Shown: positions 1 through 4,526 of the stretch, in pieces | Layout of the letters: each line of letters begins with the position of its first letter | How positions within the stretch are numbered: position 1 is the stretch's first letter | Assembly (NCBI GenBank): GCA_937967755.1 | Contig: CALBTA010000022.1 | Coordinates: forward strand, 1 to 6,097 | Origin: an uncultured Planctomycetaceae bacterium | GTDB taxonomy: Bacteria > Planctomycetota > Planctomycetia > Pirellulales > Pirellulaceae | DNA length: 6,097 nt | Direction of reading: 5' to 3' | Notes under the pieces: generated by a model | The model's input: the letters and a program-made list of their open reading frames with translations, nothing else | The model's database searches: none | What the model was told of the DNA's origin: nothing | Made by a program: the position numbers and the translations under genes

Positions 1-1818
1 CCGCTTCTCCGAACGGTATCTGATGGCGTTGCTGACCAGGTTCTGAAACAACATCGTAAGCTGGCTGGCATCGGCGATCACGTATGGGAGCGGGTCGTGA
101 GAGACTTCGGCCCCGGCCTCAGCAATGGCAACCTCCAGCCCGTCGAGCGCCTCGTTCAACGATATGTTGGCGTCGGTGGGAACGAGTTCTTTGCCCTGCC
201 GGTTAATCCTGGAGAAAGTCAACAAGTCTTTAACCAGCCGCGATAACCGGTGCGCCCCGTTGATAACAACTCCGAGGTTTCGGCGGGTTTCTTCGTCAAG
301 CTGCTCGCCGTTGTCTTCCCGGACGATTTCGGCGTACGCGGTGATCTTCCGCAGCGGCTCTTGCAGGTCGTGTGATGCAACGTAGGCGAACTGTTCCAGC
401 TCGGTATTGGCGATCTCCAACTCTCTGGCATGCCGCTCCAGCTCGGCCCTCGACTGTTTCGCCTCGTGGTTGTCGAAGCTCATTCCAACATAACCGATAA
501 ATCGCCCGGCCCCGTCGTGCCTGGTCGCGGCATTGGCGGTGAACCAGCGGTACGCCCCATCGTGACGCCGCAGTCGGTACTCCAGGTCAAAATCGGCCTG
601 GGAGTCGAACGCTTTCTGGTATTCCGACTTCACCCGGTCGCGGTCGTCGGGGTGGACTGTCTCCAGCCAGCCGTAGCCCAACTGCTGCGAAAGTGGCTTG
701 CCGGAGTAGTCCAGCCACTGTTTGTTGAGCCAAGAGCAGCTCGAATCCAGCTCAGTCACCCAAACCATGGCGGCGGCCGCGTTTGCCAGGCTGCGAAATC
801 GCTTCTCGCTCTCTTCGGCCGATCGCCGGAGTACATGTTGCTGCAGGGCAATGCCCACCAGGCCAGAGAGCATGGCCCCGATCAACATCACAATCCAGGC
901 ATCCCAGCCGACTTCCGAAGCGACGTATTCGTGGCGGTAGCTCCAAGTCAAATTCAAGCGCCGCCCCCCAACATCCAATAAGAATTCCTCTTGCCAACGT
1001 GGGTCTATGTTCGATGTATAGCCTTCGGACTCGTATAGAAGTTGCTCATCCTCATCTTGCGCTGATAGGTCCGTCACGCGCAATTGAAGCCCAGTCACAT
1101 CGCGGCCCGCCAGCACGGAGTTTACGAAGTCTCCCACGCGGAAAACGCCAACGGCAAACCCTCTGTCGCCAGCCGGTATGAACAGCAGGAACCCGGCCTG
1201 GCTTCCCGTTTCTTGAGCGAGGGCAATTCTTCCCGTCGCGGCTGCTTTCGATGTCTCTCTGCAGCGGCGCAAGGCTGCGTTTCGAGTTGGTTGGGATGCC
1301 AGGTCGATCCCCAGCGCCTGTTCATTTCCCGCTGTCGGGTAGACGTAGTACACGGGGAAATATTCCTCTGCCCAATCCTCAGGGTTCCGTTGCCACCCGC
1401 CGGCCGGTTGCCACTGCTGGAAGCTGAAGCCTTCCAAACCATCTTGCCGGGCGGATTGCTCTACGCTGTCCCGGTCGCTGTGGGGAACGGCCGGCACCCA
1501 CTCCAATGCTTGTGTTCCCGAAAGATCGGGGGCGTGGCGGGCTGCCGCTGTGGCGAACTGCGCGCGGGAGACGTCGCCGTGTACCTCAAAAAGGTTCGCC
1601 ATCGCCTGAACGGCTTTTTCGTGAAACAACACATTCTCGCGCAGACCGTTCGAGACATTCTGGGTGCGCGCAGTGAACGTGGACTCCAACCCTTCCACGT
1701 TCGATTGACGCACCTTCCATGCCGCCAGGCAGGTGATTGCCAACAGCAACAGCGTTGCCACCCACGGAGTACGGCTCGTAAAGTTCTCGACGAGAATGTT
1801 TCGTCTGCTTTGCGCCAC
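1..1818 (-). CDS. CHASE-PAS sensor histidine kinase, C-terminus cut by the window edge
   Basis: Inner-membrane two-component sensor kinase: it binds an external ligand and autophosphorylates a histidine. The minus-strand frame is open from a stop at 1828-1830 to base 1 (606 residues). TM1 is about residues 17-34. A CHASE domain covers about 80-270, with YFPVYYVYPTAGNE at 153-166, GIDLAS just after it, and GFLLFIPAG at 209-217. TM2 is 307-326. A PAS fold with its PAC part (EYRLRRHDGAYRWF) spans about 336-456, then a helical linker. HisKA carries FAYVASHDLQEPLR with phospho-acceptor His483, and the ATPase N-box starts as FQNLVSNAIRYR (591-602), where the window ends. The start is GTG at 1818; TTG at 1821 is possible, and no good ribosome binding site is seen. 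CHASE ligands are small molecules such as cytokinin-like compounds in known cases; the ligand here is unknown. No response regulator is in view. It is divergent from hpf. Confidence 0.95.
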   Translation of the reverse strand, partial: MAQSRRNILVENFTSRTPWVATLLLLAITCLAAWKVRQSNVEGLESTFTARTQNVSNGLRENVLFHEKAVQAMANLFEVHGDVSRAQFATAAARHAPDLSGTQALEWVPAVPHSDRDSVEQSARQDGLEGFSFQQWQPAGGWQRNPEDWAEEYFPVYYVYPTAGNEQALGIDLASQPTRNAALRRCRETSKAAATGRIALAQETGSQAGFLLFIPAGDRGFAVGVFRVGDFVNSVLAGRDVTGLQLRVTDLSAQDEDEQLLYESEGYTSNIDPRWQEEFLLDVGGRRLNLTWSYRHEYVASEVGWDAWIVMLIGAMLSGLVGIALQQHVLRRSAEESEKRFRSLANAAAAMVWVTELDSSCSWLNKQWLDYSGKPLSQQLGYGWLETVHPDDRDRVKSEYQKAFDSQADFDLEYRLRRHDGAYRWFTANAATRHDGAGRFIGYVGMSFDNHEAKQSRAELERHARELEIANTELEQFAYVASHDLQEPLRKITAYAEIVREDNGEQLDEETRRNLGVVINGAHRLSRLVKDLLTFSRINRQGKELVPTDANISLNEALDGLEVAIAEAGAEVSHDPLPYVIADASQLTMLFQNLVSNAIRYRSEKR

Positions 1819-1899
1819 CAATGAAACCTAGAGCAGGCGTGGTTTTTGCGAAGGCTGCGGTCAGAAACTTGCCGAAGCGAAGGAGCGTCGCCATCGCGA

Positions 1900-1914
1900 A
1901 CAACCCTCGGTTGT
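1900..1914. promoter_or_regulatory. Inverted repeat, ACAACC-CTC-GGTTGT (possible operator)
   Basis: A perfect 6-base inverted repeat with a 3-base spacer lies in the divergent intergenic region, 82-96 bases upstream of the kinase start. Its half-site ACAAC/GTTGT is the same as that of the second repeat at 1931-1946. It overlaps the candidate -10 box of the kinase promoter, which suits an operator. As RNA it could also form a small hairpin. No regulator is identified. Confidence 0.35.
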
Positions 1915-1937
1915 AGCCGATCTTGGCAGAAGTACAA
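1910..1937 (-). promoter_or_regulatory. Weak candidate promoter of the histidine kinase
   Basis: Read on the minus strand, TTGTAC (1937-1932) and TACAAC (1915-1910) are separated by 16 bases. Both match the housekeeping consensus only partly (three and four of six). This would give a leader of roughly 85 bases before the GTG at 1818. The main reason to mention it is that both boxes fall inside the two inverted repeats described for this region. Confidence 0.22.
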
Positions 1938-1946
1938 CGTTGTCCT
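1931..1946. promoter_or_regulatory. Near-palindrome with core ACAACGTTGT (possible operator)
   Basis: A perfect 10-base palindrome (1934-1943) is flanked by one mismatched and two further matching pairs, giving 16 bases with one mismatched pair. It shares the ACAAC/GTTGT half-site with the repeat at 1900-1914. The two centres lie 31.5 bases apart, about three turns of B-DNA. It overlaps the candidate -35 box of the kinase promoter. Confidence 0.35.
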
Positions 1947-2040
1947 ACCAGCTCGCGCTTGAAAGGGCAAACGGGGAGCAAAATCTTCAAAACCCCTATC
2001 CGGGGCCGCTGGGTGGAATAAAATGGCCGAGAGATGGCGG

Positions 2041-2069
2041 TTTTTGGATTCGCCGTTTCGCCCTATAAT
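2041..2069 (+). promoter_or_regulatory. Candidate sigma-70-type promoter of hpf
   Basis: A perfect -10 hexamer TATAAT stands at 2064-2069, 71 bases before the hpf start. At 17 bases spacing the -35 position (2041-2046) reads TTTTTG, a poor match. TTGGAT at 2044-2049 is a better hexamer but leaves only a 14-base spacer. The call therefore rests on the -10 box and its position. Transcription would start near 2076 and could continue through hpf, ptsN and the HPr gene. Confidence 0.4.
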
Positions 2070-2079
2070 CAGTGGCTTT

Positions 2080-2105
2080 GGCGGTTCCGCTCCGGTGGAG
2101 CTGCC
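2080..2105 (+). other. Hairpin in the hpf leader
   Basis: GCTCC (2089-2093) and GGAGC (2097-2101) form a perfect 5-bp stem with a GGT loop. GGC (2080-2082) can pair with GCC (2103-2105) to lengthen it across an internal loop. It lies just downstream of the likely transcription start. It may only stabilise the 5' end of the message. No T-run follows, so it is not an intrinsic terminator. Confidence 0.3.
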
Positions 2106-2127
2106 AACGAATAGATCACGTTTAGGC

Positions 2128-2133
2128 GAGGAG
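2128..2133 (+). promoter_or_regulatory. Ribosome binding site of hpf
   Basis: GAGGAG ends 7 bases before the GTG at 2141. It is the only clear Shine-Dalgarno sequence in front of a gene in this window, and it supports GTG as the start. Confidence 0.7.
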
Positions 2134-2140
2134 ACTGCTG

Positions 2141-2491
2141 GTGCAGATCAATATATCGACGCGGCATGGTCAGCTTAGTCAGGCATCTCAAGAGAAGATC
2201 AGCGAAAAGGTCACCAAGCTAACCCGGTTTTTCGAGCGGCTGACGGGTGTGGAGGTGGTGTGCGATGTTGAGAATCCCGACCACCCTAACGTCGAGATTT
2301 GCGTCAGCGCGGAAAAGCACGACGACTTCGTCGCCAAGGAGACCGCGGGCAGCCTGATGGCGGCGGTCGACGGGGCGATGCACAAGCTCGAGCAGCAAAT
2401 TCGCCGCTATAAAGAAAAGCTGAAAGGGCATCGCACACCGGGCCATCGCCATGAAGAAGTAGCAGCCCCCGACGAGTTCGAGGAAGAGTAG
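2141..2491 (+). CDS. hpf: Ribosome hibernation promoting factor, short HPF/RaiA type
   Basis: A 116-residue member of the HPF/YfiA (RaiA) family. These proteins bind the decoding centre of the 30S subunit when growth stops and silence or dimerise ribosomes. The chain starts MQINISTRHG, as in E. coli HPF (MQLNITGNN), and keeps the family pattern: a helix KISEKVTKLTRFFERLTGVEVV, a central strand, AAVDGAMHKLEQQIRRYKEKLK for the second helix, then a short tail. Length fits the short form; the extra C-terminal dimerisation domain of long HPF is absent. The tail after residue 95 is His-rich and then acidic, ending EFEEE. The start is GTG at 2141 with GAGGAG 7 bases upstream. ptsN follows after 53 bases in the same direction, the order found in the E. 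coli rpoN operon, so co-transcription is likely. Confidence 0.94.
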   Translation: MQINISTRHGQLSQASQEKISEKVTKLTRFFERLTGVEVVCDVENPDHPNVEICVSAEKHDDFVAKETAGSLMAAVDGAMHKLEQQIRRYKEKLKGHRTPGHRHEEVAAPDEFEEE

Positions 2492-2544
2492 CCCGCCCAG
2501 CCGCCCGCGAGCCATCAATCATCTAGCCGAAGTTTTATTCAGCC

Positions 2545-3045
2545 ATGACACAATTGGGAACCGTTCGGATGAAGTTTTCTGACTTTATTTGCAGCAAAGC
2601 AATCAGGCACGAGTTGTCGGCGCCTGACAAAGAAGGTGTGATTCGCGAATTGACCGGGGCGTTGGTCGCCGCCGGCGAAATCGCGGAAGAAGATTTGGAA
2701 AGCATCGTCGGTGCAATCCTTAAGCGTGAAGAGCTAGGCAGCACCGGAATCGGCCGCGGCGTGGCCGTTCCCCATACGAAACACCCCAGCGTCGAGAAAC
2801 TGGTCGGCACGGTTGGCGTTTGTGCCGACGGCATCGACTTCACCGCCTTGGATGGAGAGAACGTCGAGCTGTTCTTCCTGCTCGTCTCGCCCCCGGACCG
2901 GCCGGGCGACCACTTGCGGGCGCTGGAAAACATTTCGCGACAATTGCGCGACGACATGTTTTGCAAGTTTCTCAAGCAAGCGAAGTCGGCGGAAGACATT
3001 CAAACGCTTCTGGATGAAGCCGATGGCGATCAGTTCGGGCCGTAA
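2545..3045 (+). CDS. ptsN: PTS EIIA protein of the nitrogen-regulatory (PtsN) type
   Basis: A 166-residue single-domain EIIA of the PtsN/fructose family, a cytoplasmic protein phosphorylated by HPr/NPr that regulates other proteins rather than transporting sugar. The active-site segment is REELGSTGIGRGVAVPHTK, with His77 as the phosphorylated residue (equivalent to E. coli PtsN His73). The later DHLRALENISRQLRD helix is also typical. Nothing of an EIIB or EIIC is attached, which favours a regulatory role. The start is uncertain: ATG at 2545 has no Shine-Dalgarno, and Met9 (2569, MKFSDFI) matches where family members usually begin. The gene is 53 bases after hpf and 129 bases before the HPr gene. 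Its partner HPr is present, but Enzyme I must be encoded elsewhere. Confidence 0.94.
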   Translation: MTQLGTVRMKFSDFICSKAIRHELSAPDKEGVIRELTGALVAAGEIAEEDLESIVGAILKREELGSTGIGRGVAVPHTKHPSVEKLVGTVGVCADGIDFTALDGENVELFFLLVSPPDRPGDHLRALENISRQLRDDMFCKFLKQAKSAEDIQTLLDEADGDQFGP

Positions 3046-3115
3046 GCAATCCCGATCCTTTCGCGATTGAATGTGTAAGAAATTGCCGGTTGACCTGATC
3101 GGCGAAATCCGCGCC

Positions 3116-3131
3116 GCTGGCGGCGGCCAGC
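3116..3131 (+). other. GC-rich hairpin between ptsN and the HPr gene
   Basis: GCTGGC and GCCAGC pair perfectly around a GGCG loop in the 129-base spacer. No T-run follows, so it is not an intrinsic terminator. It could affect message processing or stability between the two genes. No convincing promoter is seen in the spacer. Confidence 0.3.
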
Positions 3132-3174
3132 CACTACCGCTTTGCCCGGCGGGGGCGCGTTTCCTCTGCTGTAA

Positions 3175-3465
3175 ATGTCGATGAATCCTTCGGAAGCGAA
3201 CAAGACGGTCGTCGTGAAAAACCCCAAGGGTTTGCACTTGCGCCCCGCTGGTGTCTTGGCGCAACTTGCCGCTGCGTACGATTCAGAGATTACGTTGACC
3301 AAGGATGGTTTGACGGTCGACGCCCGCAGCATCCTCGATCTGCTCACCCTCGTCGCCACTCAGGGCAGCGAACTGACGGTCGCGGCTTCCGGCTCCGATG
3401 CGCAGCAGGCGGTTGAGGCACTGAGCCATTTCATCGCCAACGACGAATCGGACGAGGAAGAGTAG
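3175..3465 (+). CDS. ptsH: HPr-family phosphocarrier protein
   Basis: A 96-residue HPr domain, the small carrier that takes phosphate from Enzyme I to EIIA proteins. The active site reads NPKGLHLRPAG with His21 (His15 in classical HPr) and Arg23 (Arg17). Leu replaces the usual Ala of GLHARPA. A serine sits exactly at the regulatory Ser46 position (Ser52, in DARSILDLL), so control by HPr kinase is possible but not shown. The C-terminus is extended by an acidic tail, DESDEEE. ATG at 3175 and ATG at 3181 (Met3) are both possible starts; neither has a ribosome binding site. Position after hpf and ptsN recalls npr (ptsO) in the E. coli rpoN operon, so npr would be an equally fair name. No Enzyme I gene follows, so the phosphate donor is unlinked. 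Confidence 0.94.
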   Translation: MSMNPSEANKTVVVKNPKGLHLRPAGVLAQLAAAYDSEITLTKDGLTVDARSILDLLTLVATQGSELTVAASGSDAQQAVEALSHFIANDESDEEE

Positions 3466-3467
3466 TA

Positions 3468-3510
3468 CGCCCCCTTGGCCGAGGGCGGGCACGCTTTCCC
3501 GGCGTTTTAT
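3468..3510 (+). terminator. Weak candidate terminator after the HPr gene
   Basis: Just after the HPr stop, CGCCC (3468-3472) can pair with GGGCG (3483-3487). A second short stem, ACGC (3491-3494) with GCGT (3502-3505), is followed by TTT then AT. The stems are short and the T-run is interrupted, so termination here is only possible. If real, it would separate the hpf-ptsN-HPr unit from the structured region downstream. Confidence 0.28.
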
Positions 3511-3571
3511 GGGCAACAGCGCCCGTTTTGTCGTGCTGTCACCCCGCTGCTTAGTTCAACTATCCAGCCAC

Positions 3572-3787
3572 GGCCCAATCCGGTATGCTTTACCCGTGAA
3601 CCAACGGCGGTGCTATCAGCGCCCCGTGCAGCGCTTGTGCCCCCTCGGCCAGAAGTGCTCAATTTCCACCGCGGTTGCACGCGGGGCAGCGGCAAAGCTT
3701 TGATGTTAGCTCGGCCGGAAACGTGCGACCTGAAGACGGAAGCAGATGAGTTGGGGCACGCCGGGCATAGTATCGCCGGGTTCGGCC
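3572..3787 (+). ncRNA. Candidate structured RNA or long leader, rod-shaped, 216 nt
   Basis: Found by hand pairing within the 341-base stretch 3466-3806, which has no recognisable gene. GGCC-C-AATCCGG (3572-3583) pairs with CCGGGTT-C-GGCC (3776-3787): eleven pairs around one mismatch. Then, in order, TATG(C) (3584-3588) pairs with (G)CATA (3765-3769), CGTG (3595-3598) with CACG (3757-3760), and CCAAC (3601-3605) with GTTGG (3750-3754). Further in, GCTA (3612-3615) pairs with TAGC (3707-3710), and GCCCCGTGCA (3621-3630) with TGCAC-GC-GGGGC (3676-3687). An apical stem joins AGCGCTT (3630-3636) to AAGTGCT (3653-3659). The G-U pairs in the first and last helices would be A-C on the other strand, favouring plus-strand transcription. 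About 33 bases on the 3' side (3717-3749) stay unpaired. I recognise no known family; SRP, tmRNA and RNase P signatures are absent, and a 6S-like rod is one possibility. No good promoter precedes it. Confidence 0.35.
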
Positions 3788-3806
3788 TCGTCACAAATCA
3801 ACTTTG

Positions 3807-4436
3807 ATGGTTTCTAACCGCTTACGAATTCGATTTACCAAAGAGGGTGATCTAAGACTGATCAGCCACCGCGACCTCGTGCGCACCATGGAGCGCCTCT
3901 TCCGCCGGGCGGATGTACCGCTGGCCATGAGCCAGGGTTTTCACCCCAAACCGCGGATGACCATTCCCGCAGCGCTGGCGCTGGGGGTATCGGGCGAGAA
4001 TGAAGTGATGGACATCGCGATCGCCGAAGAGTTTTCGGCCGACGAAATCCACGCCCGCTTGTCCGAACACGCTCCCACGGGAATGAAGATCAACAGCGCC
4101 GTGGCGCTGGCTCCCGAGATGCCCAAAGCACGAGTCGAATCGGCCACTTACCAGGTGGAAGTCCCGCCCGAGCGGCGCGAGGAAATCGCCTCCGCCGTTG
4201 CCCAACTGCTCGCCCATGAAAGTTTCCTCATCGAGCGTGCCAAGGGCAACAAGACTTTCGACCTGATGGCCGATTTGCAAGAACTACGCCTGGAAGATGA
4301 TGCGTTGGTATTCACCTTGCGCATCCGTCCCGAAGGTGCCATCCGCGCGACGGAAGTGCTTGACGCGCTCGCCGCCGCCGATCTGCCCGAGTTGGGTTTC
4401 CCCGTGGCCCGCACCGATGTGGAGCTCGCCTCATGA
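3807..4436 (+). CDS. DUF2344 / TIGR03936 radical-SAM-linked protein
   Basis: A 209-residue protein of the TIGR03936 (DUF2344) family. These proteins occur beside, or fused to the C-terminus of, a B12-binding radical SAM protein (TIGR03960), and their biochemical role is not established. Family hallmarks are in the first 70 residues: RIRFTKEGDLRLISHRDL, then ERLFRRADVPLAMSQGFHPK, then ALALGVSGENEVMDI. The rest is less conserved and ends ARTDVELAS. ATG at 3807 is preferred; TTG at 3804 directly before it is an alternative. There is no Shine-Dalgarno, but a candidate structured RNA ends 19 bases upstream. The usual radical SAM partner gene is not upstream here; the HPr gene is. RNase E/G follows after 90 bases in the same direction, a known neighbourhood for this family. 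Confidence 0.9.
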   Translation: MVSNRLRIRFTKEGDLRLISHRDLVRTMERLFRRADVPLAMSQGFHPKPRMTIPAALALGVSGENEVMDIAIAEEFSADEIHARLSEHAPTGMKINSAVALAPEMPKARVESATYQVEVPPERREEIASAVAQLLAHESFLIERAKGNKTFDLMADLQELRLEDDALVFTLRIRPEGAIRATEVLDALAAADLPELGFPVARTDVELAS

Positions 4437-4526
4437 GAAACCAACCGGCCGCCCAATCTTGCAACCGCACGCGGTACGTTCAGTTCAGCTTGGATCGCTC
4501 TGTCATTCACAACAGAAAGCGAATCC

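Noticed and set aside
430..981. Plus-strand open frame of 183 codons antisense to the kinase PAS region
   Set aside because: The opposite strand codes for TM2 and PAS/PAC with conserved motifs. The plus-strand translation has no recognisable domain.
1084..1824. Plus-strand open frame of 246 codons antisense to the kinase gene
   Set aside because: It lies opposite the CHASE and N-terminal part of the kinase, whose own frame has clear domains. The translation is Cys/Arg/His-rich with no family signature, as expected for a shadow frame in GC-rich DNA.
1461..1990. Two overlapping minus-strand frames (starts 1970 and 1990) at the 5' end of the kinase gene
   Set aside because: They run out of frame through the TM1 and CHASE coding region and show no conserved features. 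The kinase frame itself is closed by a stop at 1828-1830, so it is not extended by them.
3090..3118. TTGACC as a -35 box for a promoter of the HPr gene
   Set aside because: At 16-18 bases downstream there is only GC-rich sequence with no -10-like hexamer.
3717..3787. SRP RNA-like words (GGAAGCAG, GCCGGGCATAG)
   Set aside because: The bacterial SRP core GGUCAGGUCCGGAAGGAAGCAG with its GGAA tetraloop and symmetric loop is missing; only short words match.
3776..3790. GGTTCGGCC resembling a tRNA T-loop
   Set aside because: No GGTTCRANNCC consensus, no acceptor or anticodon stem at the right distance.
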